Shown one piece after another: positions 43,088 to 50,703 of a stretch of 52,036 nucleotides of DNA. The notes beneath the pieces were generated by a model. It searched no databases and was not told the DNA's origin. It worked only from the letters and a program-made list of their open reading frames with translations. The translations under genes were made by a program, and so were the position numbers. Every line of letters begins with the position of its first letter. Position 1 is the first letter of the stretch. The stretch is from the NCBI RefSeq assembly GCF_018682675.1, contig NZ_JAFMTR010000062.1:1-52036 (forward strand), given 5' to 3'. Source of the DNA: Sphingopyxis soli. GTDB taxonomy: Bacteria > Pseudomonadota > Alphaproteobacteria > Sphingomonadales > Sphingomonadaceae.

Positions 43088-43422
43088 TCGCCCTTGATCG
43101 CGCGCGTCAGCGTGTTGACGCGCCCCTGGAGGAAAGAGAGGCTCGAGCGATAGGCGAGCGCATTCTCGGCGAACGCGGTCTGTTCGGTCGCCATCTCGAC
43201 CGTGTTGCCGTCGAGCGAGGGCTGGACGGGCACGCGATAGGCGATCGCGCCGTCGGTCGAGGCGCCCTGGCTTGCAAGGTCGAGCGCCTTCGAAAAGTCG
43301 AGATCGCGCGCCTTGTAGTTGGGCGTGGCGGCATTGGCGATGTTCGACGCGAGCATCATCATGCGCTGGCTGCGCAGCTGGAGCGCCGTCGCGTGCAGGC
43401 CAAAGAGCTTCTCGGTTGCCAT
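43084..43422 (-). CDS. flgB: Proximal rod protein FlgB
   Basis: 112 residues with LRSQRMMMLASNIANAATPN and the downstream YKARDLDF segment typical of FlgB. Three ATGs stand in a row at 43428, 43425 and 43422; the third was chosen because GGGA is 8 bases from it but only 2 from the first. First gene of the leftward flgB-flgL operon, behind a consensus sigma54 promoter. Confidence 0.92.
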   Translation of the reverse strand: MATEKLFGLHATALQLRSQRMMMLASNIANAATPNYKARDLDFSKALDLASQGASTDGAIAYRVPVQPSLDGNTVEMATEQTAFAENALAYRSSLSFLQGRVNTLTRAIKGE

Positions 43423-43498
43423 CATCATCTTCCCTTGCTTGCCGCAGTGGACGGGCTGGCCGGCCGGCGCGGGCACGCGGAATAACACCAAGGCATGA

Positions 43499-43514
43499 TG
43501 CAATCGCCGTGCCA
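43499..43514 (-). promoter_or_regulatory. sigma54 promoter of the flgB operon
   Basis: On the minus strand TGGCACG-GCGA-TTGCA, a full match to the consensus TGGCACG-N4-TTGCA. It is 77 bases before the flgB start. Confidence 0.9.
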
Positions 43515-43589
43515 AAATCTATTTATCTTTGCTTTTCAAATATATGTGCCGGTCGCTCGATCATCCGCCGCGGCCCCGGACGGCAGCTC

Positions 43590-43603
43590 GTCAAAAGATT
43601 GAC
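43590..43603. promoter_or_regulatory. FleQ-box-like palindrome between flgB and flgA
   Basis: GTCAAAAGATTGAC agrees with the Pseudomonas FleQ box GTCAATAAATTGAC at 12 of 14 positions. It lies between the two divergent sigma54 promoters, 75 bases upstream of the flgB promoter and 43 bases upstream of the flgA promoter, so one bound activator could serve both. Confidence 0.6.
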
Positions 43604-43646
43604 GTGGCGCCGTGCCACCACACGGAATTCCGCGGGAAAGCCCGAC

Positions 43647-43662
43647 TGGCACGCATCCTGCA
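43647..43662 (+). promoter_or_regulatory. sigma54 promoter of flgA
   Basis: TGGCACG-CATC-CTGCA differs from the consensus by one base in the -12 element. It is 41 bases before the flgA ATG. Confidence 0.85.
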
Positions 43663-43703
43663 GTTCGATTCCGTGGAATTTTGGACCAACAAGGATTGTC
43701 GCC

Positions 43704-44210
43704 ATGACCCGCAAGATCGTCGCCTGCCTCGCTGCAAGCCTGACCGCGCTTCCCGCTGCCCATGCACAGCAGGCGATGCAGGACTGGCAGCCCGTCGACG
43801 CGATCGCGCAGACCGTCGCCAATGCGATGGGTCGCGCCGCCGTGCCGATCGATCGCCGCATCAAGCTGGCGCGCTGCCCCGAACAGCCGGCCATCACCGC
43901 GCTCGACGCGCAGACGCTCGCCGTCCGCTGTGCGCCGCTCGGATGGCGCCTGCGCGTCCCGCTCACCGGTCCGGCGGGCGCGGCGCCCATGCAAGCAGGC
44001 TTTGCCGCCCCCGCGCCGACGGCACCCGTCGTCCGCCGCGGCGACAATGTCCGCGTGACGATCGAAAGCGAGACTTTCACGGTCAGCTATTCGGCCATCG
44101 CGACGCAGGACGGCCGCCTTGGCGAGACGATCGCGCTGCGCGGCAATGACGCGAAAAACATGTTGAGCGCCGTCGTCACCGGCCCCGGCCGCGCGCGGAT
44201 GGCCGACTGA
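43704..44210 (+). CDS. flgA: P-ring assembly chaperone FlgA
   Basis: 168-residue periplasmic protein with a signal peptide (CLAASLTALPAAHAQ) and the C-terminal SAF/ChapFlgA domain (VRRGDNVRVTIESETFTVS, ending LRGNDAKNMLSAVVTGPGR). It guides FlgI assembly. ATG 43704 has AGGA 9 bases upstream. The gene has its own sigma54 promoter and a strong terminator. Confidence 0.92.
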   Translation: MTRKIVACLAASLTALPAAHAQQAMQDWQPVDAIAQTVANAMGRAAVPIDRRIKLARCPEQPAITALDAQTLAVRCAPLGWRLRVPLTGPAGAAPMQAGFAAPAPTAPVVRRGDNVRVTIESETFTVSYSAIATQDGRLGETIALRGNDAKNMLSAVVTGPGRARMAD

Positions 44211-44238
44211 CAGGCGTCACACTACCAAGCCCCACTGG

Positions 44239-44280
44239 CCCGGCGGCGTCGGCTTTCCGACACGCCGGGTTTCTTTTTTG
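44239..44280 (+). terminator. Rho-independent terminator of flgA
   Basis: CCCGGCG (44239-44245) pairs with CGCCGGG (44263-44269), with an inner GTCGG/CCGAC stem, followed by TTTCTTTTTTG. A strong intrinsic terminator that separates flgA from flgM. Confidence 0.9.
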
Positions 44281-44300
44281 ATTTTTTCGGTAACCACCCC

Positions 44301-44327
44301 TTAATCTCCGCACGCGCCGTCCGTTAA
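44301..44327 (+). promoter_or_regulatory. sigma28-type promoter of flgM
   Basis: TTAA (44301-44304), exactly 15 bases, TCCGTTAA (44320-44327). It follows the flgA terminator and lies 54 bases before flgM. This would place the anti-sigma factor under control of its own target sigma. Confidence 0.6.
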
Positions 44328-44380
44328 AGCCTTGTGAGACGCATCCGCCGTTCGTTCGGGCGGGGCAGATGGAGGCAGTT

Positions 44381-44677
44381 ATGTCGAGTGACGGCAAGAT
44401 CGGGCAGGTGGGCGGCGTCAGCCGCACGGCCCCCGTGCGCAAGATCGCAGACAGCACGCTTGCGGCTGGCGCGGCGCCGCTTCGCACGGCCGCGCCCGAC
44501 GCGCTGGCGGGCGCGAGCCTGATCCGCATCGCGAGCGACCTCGCGTCGATGCCCCCGCCGGTGGACAGCGCACGCGTCGCCTCGCTGCGCACCGCCATCA
44601 ACCAGGGCGGCTACCGCGTGGACGCGGCGACGATCGCGCTCGCGATGCTGAACTATGCACAGGGGCGCACCGAATAA
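44381..44677 (+). CDS. flgM: Anti-sigma28 factor FlgM
   Basis: 98 residues; the C-terminal half (SLIRIASDLASMPPPVDSARV, LRTAINQGGYRVDAATIALAML) is the FliA-binding FlgM domain. It holds FliA inactive until exported through the finished hook. ATG 44381 has GGAGG 6 bases upstream. The stop shares one base with the next gene (TAATG). Confidence 0.88.
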   Translation: MSSDGKIGQVGGVSRTAPVRKIADSTLAAGAAPLRTAAPDALAGASLIRIASDLASMPPPVDSARVASLRTAINQGGYRVDAATIALAMLNYAQGRTE

Positions 44678-44976
44678 TGCCGATCGAGGATGTCCAGGCC
44701 AAGCTCGACCTGCTGGTCGGTGCGCTCGACGGACAGGACGCCGGCGCGATCATCGCCGCGACCGAGGAACTGGCGACGGCGGTGATCCTGTTTCGCGGTG
44801 CCGCGATCCCGGCAGGCAGCGAAGCCGAGGCGCGGACGCTGATCACACGGACGCTGGCGCAGCTCGAAGCCGCCGCGATGCGGATCAACCTGCTCAAGGA
44901 CTGGACGCGTCAGAGGATTGACATGAACCATGCGATCCGCGGCACAAAACCCCGGGGGCTTGCCTTAACCTACTGA
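44677..44976 (+). CDS. FlgN-like export chaperone (tentative)
   Basis: 99-residue, helical, acidic protein directly after flgM, where flgN usually lies. It has no strong motif, but length, helix content and place fit FlgN, the chaperone of FlgK and FlgL. The 3' end contains a GTCA-N6-TGAC site that looks like a FleQ box for the next operon. An unknown flagellar helper is the alternative. Confidence 0.55.
   Translation: MPIEDVQAKLDLLVGALDGQDAGAIIAATEELATAVILFRGAAIPAGSEAEARTLITRTLAQLEAAAMRINLLKDWTRQRIDMNHAIRGTKPRGLALTY
44909..44922. promoter_or_regulatory. FleQ-box-like palindrome upstream of the transglycosylase-flhA-fliA operon
   Basis: GTCAGAGGATTGAC, a GTCA-N6-TGAC dyad identical at 12 of 14 positions to the site at 43590. 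It lies inside the end of the flgN-like gene, 87 bases upstream of the sigma54 promoter at 45009, a normal enhancer distance. Confidence 0.5.
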
Positions 44977-44985
44977 CAAACCCTA

Positions 44986-45008
44986 TTTTCCGGCCAGCTT
45001 CCGGAAAA
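44986..45008. promoter_or_regulatory. TTTTCCGG palindrome abutting the -24 element
   Basis: TTTTCCGG (44986-44993) and CCGGAAAA (45001-45008) form an 8-bp inverted repeat with a 7-base gap, ending exactly where TGGCACG begins. It may end the flgM-flgN transcript as a hairpin or bind a regulator that competes with sigma54. Confidence 0.45.
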
Positions 45009-45024
45009 TGGCACGATGATTGCT
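45009..45024 (+). promoter_or_regulatory. sigma54 promoter of the transglycosylase-flhA-fliA operon
   Basis: TGGCACG-ATGA-TTGCT, a full match to the consensus with W = T. It is 31 bases before the start of the transglycosylase gene. Confidence 0.9.
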
Positions 45025-45055
45025 TTTGGTTCGCTGAAAGAGCGGAACCCAAGGC

Positions 45056-45895
45056 ATGAACCTGATCAACCCTTCTGCGACACCTGCGCCCGTTTCCGGG
45101 GCTCCCGGCGCCGTTCCCGTACTGGATGCCGTGCAGAATGCATCGGCGCGAACCGGGGTCGATTTCGACTATCTGGTCGATGTCGCGCGGGTGGAAAGCC
45201 GCTTCAACCCGACCGCCAAGGCACCGACCTCGTCGGCGCGCGGGCTTTACCAGTTCACCAAGCAGACCTGGCTCGCGACTTTGCGCCGCCACGGCGCCGA
45301 CCATGGGCTCGGCTGGGCTGCGAATGCGATCGGTCAGGATGCATCGGGGCGGTTCAGCATCGCCGACCCGATGCTGCGCGACCAGATCCTCGGCCTGCGC
45401 AACGACCCTGTTGCCGCGTCGAACATGGCGGCGGCGCTGACCTCCGACAACCAGGACTATATCGAAAGCCGCACCGGGCGCGCCGCCGAGCCGGTCGACC
45501 TGTATCTTGCGCATTTTCTGGGGAGCGCGGGCGCCGCCCGCTTCCTCGGCGCGTGGAGCGACAATCCCGACCAGCCCGGCGCGACGATGATGCCCGACGC
45601 CGCAGCAGCCAACCGCCCGGTCTTCTACAACGCCGACGGCAGTATGCGCAGCCTCGGCGAAATCCGCGAATTCTTCCGCGCCAAGCTCGAAGCCGATGGT
45701 GGCGCCGGCATGATGCCCGGCGCGCCCGCTCCGGCGTCCGGCTGGCGAATGCAGATGGCAAGCGTCAGCGGCGCCAACGGCGGCGGGCGCCCGCCGCTCC
45801 CGATGATGGATATCCAGCCCATGCCGAAGAAATTGTCGATGGACTTCGCCGCGAGCGCGTATCGCCGCCTCGCCTCGCTGGGGGGAGGCGCCTGA
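45056..45895 (+). CDS. Lytic transglycosylase, flagellar peptidoglycan hydrolase
   Basis: 279 residues with an SLT domain (VDVARVESRFNP with the catalytic Glu at about 47; SSARGLYQFTKQTWL) and no obvious signal peptide. In other alphaproteobacteria a separate transglycosylase (SltF) replaces the missing muramidase half of FlgJ and cuts a hole for the rod. Export through the flagellar system would explain the lack of a signal (inference). The C-terminus is Pro/Gly/Met-rich. First gene of a sigma54 operon with flhA and fliA. Confidence 0.85.
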   Translation: MNLINPSATPAPVSGAPGAVPVLDAVQNASARTGVDFDYLVDVARVESRFNPTAKAPTSSARGLYQFTKQTWLATLRRHGADHGLGWAANAIGQDASGRFSIADPMLRDQILGLRNDPVAASNMAAALTSDNQDYIESRTGRAAEPVDLYLAHFLGSAGAARFLGAWSDNPDQPGATMMPDAAAANRPVFYNADGSMRSLGEIREFFRAKLEADGGAGMMPGAPAPASGWRMQMASVSGANGGGRPPLPMMDIQPMPKKLSMDFAASAYRRLASLGGGA

Positions 45896-48012
45896 TGGGC
45901 GGCCTGAAACTCGGCAACTGGCCCCGCATCGCGGGCGCCGCGGCTTTGCCCGCGGCGATGTTGATTCTCGTCGCGCTGATGGTGATCCCGGTATCGCCGA
46001 TCCTGCTCGATATCAGCTTCGTCGCCAACATCATGCTCAGCCTCGCGATCCTGATGGTCGCGATGCAGGCGTCGAAACCCCTCGATTTCTCGTCCTTTCC
46101 GACCGTGCTGCTGCTCGCGACCTTGTTCCGCCTCGCGCTCAACGTCGCCTCGACGCGCGTGGTTCTCGTTCACGGGCACCAGGGTACGGCGTCGGCCGGG
46201 CATGTTATCGAGGCGTTCGGCCAGGTGCTGATCGGCGGCGACTATGTCGTCGGGTTGTTCGTCTTTTTCGTGTTGATGATCATCAATCTGGTCGTCATCA
46301 CCAAGGGTGCGGGCCGCGTGTCCGAAGTGTCGGCACGCTTCACCCTCGACGCCTTGCCCGGCAAGCAGATGGCGATCGACGCCGATCTCAACGCCGGCCT
46401 GCTCACCCCCGACGAAGCGAAGGCGCGCCGGCAGGAAGTGGCGACCGAAGCCGACTTCTACGGCTCGATGGACGGCGCCTCGAAATTCGTGAAGGGCGAC
46501 GCCGTTGCCGGCTTGCTGATCCTGTTCGTCAATATCGTCGGCGGGCTGATCCTTGGCATTTTCAGCCACGGCCTCTCCTTCCCGGAGGCCGGCAGCACCT
46601 ATGTCACGCTCGCGATCGGCGATGCTCTCGTCGCGCAGATCCCGGCGCTGCTGCTGTCGATCGCCGCCGCCGCGATCGTCACCCGCGTTTCGTCGCCGCA
46701 CGATCTGTCGGGCCAGATCGGCAGCCAGTTCGCCTCGCCGCATGTATGGTTCGCGGTGAGCGGCGTGCTTTTCGTCCTCGGCCTCGTCCCCGCGATGCCG
46801 CAGATGCTGATCCTCCCCGCATCGGCCATCGCCGGCACGATCGGCTGGCAGCTGCGCAAGGCCGCGCAGGTCGCCGAAGCCGCGCCGCCGCCCGCAACAC
46901 CCGCGCCCGACCCGCACCACATCGAATGGGCGGACGTCAGCGACGTCGGGCCGTGCCAGCTAGAAATCGGCTATGCGCTCGTTGCGCTCGTCGACGAGCG
47001 CAAGGGCGCGCCGCTGATGACCCGCATCACCGGCATCCGCCGCCAGCTGTCGAAGGAACTGGGTTTCGTGATCCCGCCGGTGAAGGTCACCGACGACCTG
47101 TCGCTGCCGGGCAACGCCTATCGCATCGCGGTCGCCGGGGTGATCGTCGGCGAGGACGAGGTCTATCCCAACGAGATGCTCGCGCTCGACGCGGGCGACC
47201 TTGTCACCACGGTACCCGGCAGACCCTGCAAGGATCCCACCTTCGGGCTCGACGCGCTGTGGATTCCCAAGGCGTCGCAAAATGACGCGATCGCCGCGGG
47301 CTATACCGTCGTCGATCCGTCGACGGTCGTCGCGACGCACCTCAACAACAGCATCGTCGCCTCGGCGTCCGAGCTGTTCGGCCTCGACGATGCGCAGGCG
47401 CTGATCGACAATCTGAAGTCGCAATATCCGCAGCTCGCTCAGAGCCTGAGCCCGCAGGGCTATGCGCTGCCGCGCGTCGCCGCGCTGTGCAAGGCGCTGC
47501 TCGTCGAGCGCATCCCGCTGCGCGACTTCCGCAAGATAGCCGAGGCGATGGTGGCGATCGCCGGCCAGCAACTCGGCGATGCCGACCTGGTCGAGGCGGT
47601 GCGCCAGCGCATCGGCGCGCTGATCGTCCAGACGATCGTGCCCAGCCGGATGCCGCTGCCCGTGGTGACCTTCGCCCCCGAGGTCGAGGTGCTGCTGAAC
47701 CAGGCAGTGCGCGCGAATCCGGGCGCCGAATGGCCGTTCGAGCATGGCATGGCGATGAAGATCATCGAACAGATCGGCGACGCTGTCGAACCGCTGCTGC
47801 TCTCGACACGCAGCTTCGCGCTCGTCGCCTCGCCGCTCTGCCGTTCGGCGCTGTCGCGGCTGGTACGCGCGACCTTCCCCGACGTCGCGGTCATTTCCTA
47901 CCTCGAAATCCCGGCAAACAAGGCGACCGAGATCGTCGCGACGATCGGCGCCGAAGTCCCGCGCCTCAACGCGCCCGATGCCCAGATGAAGGACGAGCCC
48001 CATGAAAACTGA
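45895..48012 (+). CDS. flhA: Flagellar export apparatus protein FlhA
   Basis: 705-residue export-gate protein with about eight membrane helices in the first 330 residues and a large cytoplasmic ring domain that binds chaperones. Conserved parts are visible: SSFPTVLLLATLFRLALNVA, RVSEVSARFTLDALPGKQMA and PRVAALCKALLVERIPLRDF. The ATG shares one base with the upstream stop and has GGGGGGAGG before it. Overlaps fliA by 11 bases. Confidence 0.95.
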   Translation: MGGLKLGNWPRIAGAAALPAAMLILVALMVIPVSPILLDISFVANIMLSLAILMVAMQASKPLDFSSFPTVLLLATLFRLALNVASTRVVLVHGHQGTASAGHVIEAFGQVLIGGDYVVGLFVFFVLMIINLVVITKGAGRVSEVSARFTLDALPGKQMAIDADLNAGLLTPDEAKARRQEVATEADFYGSMDGASKFVKGDAVAGLLILFVNIVGGLILGIFSHGLSFPEAGSTYVTLAIGDALVAQIPALLLSIAAAAIVTRVSSPHDLSGQIGSQFASPHVWFAVSGVLFVLGLVPAMPQMLILPASAIAGTIGWQLRKAAQVAEAAPPPATPAPDPHHIEWADVSDVGPCQLEIGYALVALVDERKGAPLMTRITGIRRQLSKELGFVIPPVKVTDDLSLPGNAYRIAVAGVIVGEDEVYPNEMLALDAGDLVTTVPGRPCKDPTFGLDALWIPKASQNDAIAAGYTVVDPSTVVATHLNNSIVASASELFGLDDAQALIDNLKSQYPQLAQSLSPQGYALPRVAALCKALLVERIPLRDFRKIAEAMVAIAGQQLGDADLVEAVRQRIGALIVQTIVPSRMPLPVVTFAPEVEVLLNQAVRANPGAEWPFEHGMAMKIIEQIGDAVEPLLLSTRSFALVASPLCRSALSRLVRATFPDVAVISYLEIPANKATEIVATIGAEVPRLNAPDAQMKDEPHEN

Positions 48013-48748
48013 GCCCGCCGAACAATTTGCGGCGGCCAAGGCCCGCGCGCCGCGCCTCGGCGGTTATGGCGAGAGCGCCGAGACGCTGATCGAGGAATAT
48101 GCGCCGCTGGTGCGCAAGATCGCCTGGCAGGTCCATTCGCGCGTGTCGCGCACGAGCGACCTCGAGGATCTGATCCAGGTCGGGCTGATGGCCCTGATCG
48201 AGGCGAGCCGGACCTATGAGGAGCGCGGCTTCGCCTTCACCACCTATGCCACGACGCGCATCCGCGGTGCGATGATCGACCAGCAGCGGCGCGAGGCCGA
48301 TATCGGGCGTTCGGCGATGGCGGCGGCGCGGCGGCTGCAGCAGACGCGCGCCACGCTCGAACAGAAGCTGATGCGCGCGCCGACGGCGGCGGAGATGGCC
48401 GAGGCGTTGGGGCTCCCGGTCGAGGACTATTTCGCGCTGGAAAAGAGCGCGACGCACGGCCGCTCGACGTCGCTCGACGAGCTCGTCGACGAGGGGAGCT
48501 TCCTCTTTGCCGACGACCGGCCGGACGCCGGTGAAGCGATCGAGCAGGACGGGCTGCTCAGGGCATTGCAATTATGCGTCGGCCGGCTTGGCGAGCGCGA
48601 ACAGATGGTCCTGCAGCTCTATTTCTTCGAAGAGCTGAACCTGCAGGAGATCGGGCTGACGCTCGACGTCAGCGCGGCGCGCGTCTGCCAGATCAAACGC
48701 GACGCGATGGCGAAGATCGAACGGATGATGCGCGACATGACCGAATGA
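48002..48748 (+). CDS. fliA: Flagellar sigma factor FliA (sigma28)
   Basis: 248-residue sigma70-family factor: region 2 (DLEDLIQVGLMALIEASRTY, FTTYATTRIRGAMIDQQRR), region 3 around LMRAPTAAEMAEALG, region 4 (LQEIGLTLDVSAARVCQIKR). Size and setting fit FliA, and the sigma28-type promoters before fliC, fliD, motA and flgM are its likely targets. FlgM encoded at 44381 is its anti-sigma factor. Cotranscribed with flhA. Confidence 0.93.
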   Translation: MKTEPAEQFAAAKARAPRLGGYGESAETLIEEYAPLVRKIAWQVHSRVSRTSDLEDLIQVGLMALIEASRTYEERGFAFTTYATTRIRGAMIDQQRREADIGRSAMAAARRLQQTRATLEQKLMRAPTAAEMAEALGLPVEDYFALEKSATHGRSTSLDELVDEGSFLFADDRPDAGEAIEQDGLLRALQLCVGRLGEREQMVLQLYFFEELNLQEIGLTLDVSAARVCQIKRDAMAKIERMMRDMTE

Positions 48749-48752
48749 GGCC

Positions 48753-48775
48753 GGCGGCGGGAGGGGTGTGCCGCC
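48753..48775. terminator. Possible hairpin between convergent fliA and marR-like gene
   Basis: GGCGGC (48753-48758) and GCCGCC (48770-48775) can pair in the 43-bp gap between the convergent genes. There is no T-tract, so the call is weak. Confidence 0.25.
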
Positions 48776-48791
48776 AACCTCACCCCGGCAA

Positions 48792-49289
48792 TCACGCGGC
48801 GCGGGTGTACCCGTTGCGCATCGCCGTACCGAATTTCTCGAAATAGCTCGCCATTTTCTCGGTGCCCGCCTCGGTCAGGCGGACGAGCGATCGACGGCGA
48901 TCGCGCTCGTCGATCGACCGTTTCACGAGACCCTGCGCTTCGAGCGCCGCGATCATCCGCAGGCCCGAGGACAACGGAACGCCGGCCCCGGTCGCAAGAT
49001 CGCTGGCGCTGAGCGTGCGGCCGTTCGCGTTGGCGAGCATGAGGTCGAGCATCATGTCCCACGTCGGCCCGAACATTTGCGCGGTGCCGAAATGCGTCCG
49101 GCGCATCCGCCGGACCTGGATGCTGAGCGCGAGCTGGTCGACCAGCCGCGGCTGCGCCTCGGCCGTCGGCAGGACGAAGCCCGGAACCGCCGCCTGCGCC
49201 TGCTCGTCGCCACCCTTCGCCAGCATGTCGTGAATCTGGTCGATGCGCGAGCGTATTTCCGCAATTTCCTGGTTCGAGAATTGCTGCAT
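48792..49289 (-). CDS. MarR-like winged-helix regulator
   Basis: 165 residues. The second half has a winged helix (LSASDLATGAGVPLSSGLRM, RRSLVRLTEAG) similar to MarR proteins; the first half is an extended helical region (SNQEIAEIRSRIDQIHDMLA) longer than usual. The target is unknown. It is convergent with fliA and 20 bases downstream of a membrane-protein gene in the same direction. The ATG follows GAGGGG at 10 bases. Confidence 0.75.
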   Translation of the reverse strand: MQQFSNQEIAEIRSRIDQIHDMLAKGGDEQAQAAVPGFVLPTAEAQPRLVDQLALSIQVRRMRRTHFGTAQMFGPTWDMMLDLMLANANGRTLSASDLATGAGVPLSSGLRMIAALEAQGLVKRSIDERDRRRSLVRLTEAGTEKMASYFEKFGTAMRNGYTRAA

Positions 49290-49309
49290 GTATCAAGACC
49301 CCTCGGGCA

Positions 49310-49729
49310 CTAAATTCGAGCCCTGGTATCCTCTCTCCGTCTGGTCGAACCCGATGCGTACAGAATGACAAAAAGGATCGGGTAAGAGATATACATTGAA
49401 AGCAGCGCGTAGGGACGCGCCAATATCTCCGAAAACATCAGCTTCTGGACGTGACCGAAAATGGCGATCAACTGCCATCCGGTTATCCAATAGGGCCAGA
49501 AGCGCTGCGTTTTCAAAGCGATGACCCAGAAGCTCGCCAAAGCGACGACGTCTATCGCGAAGATACTATATTCAATATGCGACCAATTCGGTTTCGGTGC
49601 CAGAACGGTGGTGCAGACCGAGGCGAGCAATGCGGTGTACGCTGCCCAGCGTTCCAGGGGGCCGCCGCGCCACATCGCGACGGCCACCGTGAGCAGCAGA
49701 ACCCCATAATAAATCGCCACGGTCCACAT
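49310..49729 (-). CDS. Unknown membrane protein with four to five helices
   Basis: 139 residues, hydrophobic, with helices at about 4-20, 28-44, 52-72, 78-95 and 105-128, and a basic tail. Several Trp and Tyr residues lie at helix ends. I do not recognise the family. ATG 49729 was chosen because the upstream part of the frame is basic and overlaps the next gene. Local GC is lower than in the flagellar genes. It lies between a MarR-like gene and a small helical-protein gene. Confidence 0.6.
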   Translation of the reverse strand: MWTVAIYYGVLLLTVAVAMWRGGPLERWAAYTALLASVCTTVLAPKPNWSHIEYSIFAIDVVALASFWVIALKTQRFWPYWITGWQLIAIFGHVQKLMFSEILARPYALLSMYISYPILFVILYASGSTRRREDTRARI

Positions 49730-49751
49730 GTGGTTTGGTCCACCTTGTTGC

Positions 49752-50129
49752 TTAGGAAGCCTTCGCCAGCGGGAAGTGCGCGACCTCGGCCATGCCGCGA
49801 TCTTCACCTGCCTCGACGAGCGACGCTTCGGGCGGTTTGACGCCCGCGCCGAACATGCGGGTGCCCAGGCCCACCTGCTTCTGCGTCGCGGTGAGCGCGA
49901 TATGCGCGTCGGTCAGCAGCTGGCGAACCTCGCCCGCGGCGGCCAGCGCATTGGCGACCTTGGCCATCGCTTCCTGGCCGACGATCGCCGACATGTTGAT
50001 ATCGCGCCGCGCGGTAGGCAGGGTCGCCGCGAGCTGGGCGATCCGGATCATCGTTTCGTCGATGGCGTCTTCGGCCTGATGCAGTTCGGAGGCGATCTTC
50101 TTCGCCGCGGAAAGTCGTTCGTTCAGCAT
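49752..50129 (-). CDS. Unknown small helical protein
   Basis: 125 residues, almost wholly helical, rich in Ala, with heptad-like stretches (LNERLSAAKKIASELHQAED, VGQEAMAKVANALAAAGEVR) and a less structured C-terminus. No signal peptide or membrane helix. The composition recalls chaperone-like or receptor-like helical bundles, but I see no motif that names it. ATG 50129 has AGGA 9 bases upstream. It lies 48 bases after a LuxR-HTH gene. Confidence 0.6.
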   Translation of the reverse strand: MLNERLSAAKKIASELHQAEDAIDETMIRIAQLAATLPTARRDINMSAIVGQEAMAKVANALAAAGEVRQLLTDAHIALTATQKQVGLGTRMFGAGVKPPEASLVEAGEDRGMAEVAHFPLAKAS

Positions 50130-50177
50130 GTCTTCGGTCCTTGAAAGCGAATGCCGACGGTTTCCCCCCCGCAGCAT

Positions 50178-50675
50178 TCAGGTCAAAACACGACCAAGAC
50201 CAACAAGGATCGAATAGAGAGCGGAAAATGCCAATATGGTCGCAAAGGCGATCAGAATCGGCCAGATGATCCTTTCCATCAACCCGTGCCGGTTGGCCGG
50301 CTGGGACGCGGTAGGAAATGGCGAACCGATGTCGAAAAGCCGCCGGATCGAACTGCGCCCCGCACCGGCTTCATCGGCGGGGACGGCATCGCCTAGGTCG
50401 AACAATTGATATGTCAAAGGCTGATATGGCGTAACCTGGTCGAATACACCGTTACGAGCCAGGATCGTTGCGGCCTCTATTCTATTGGAAACATTAAGTT
50501 TTTTTAAGGCGCGCCGCACGCGTTCGTCGACCGTGTGCGGCGAAACATCCATAATGCGAGCGATTTCCTTGGAATTTTTGTGCTCGAAAACATGCCGCAA
50601 CGTTTCAATCTGCGCGGCCGAAAGGAGGCTGATGTAATTGTCCGGATCACCCTGCACGCCCCGGCAATAGAGCAT
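50178..50675 (-). CDS. LuxR-type HTH protein with C-terminal membrane helix
   Basis: 165 residues with an unusual layout: the LuxR/FixJ DNA-binding domain is N-terminal (LLSAAQIETLRHVFEHKNSK, EIARIMDVSPHTVDERVRRA, about 17-75), followed by a loose linker and one hydrophobic helix at about 136-158 (IIWPILIAFATILAFSALYS). No receiver or autoinducer domain. It may be a membrane-held regulator. The start has no clear ribosome site, so it is uncertain. A CATGAT-N6-ATCATG dyad lies upstream. Confidence 0.72.
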   Translation of the reverse strand: MLYCRGVQGDPDNYISLLSAAQIETLRHVFEHKNSKEIARIMDVSPHTVDERVRRALKKLNVSNRIEAATILARNGVFDQVTPYQPLTYQLFDLGDAVPADEAGAGRSSIRRLFDIGSPFPTASQPANRHGLMERIIWPILIAFATILAFSALYSILVGLGRVLT

Positions 50676-50703
50676 CAGGAGTCGAAATCAAGTTACGTGG
50701 ATG

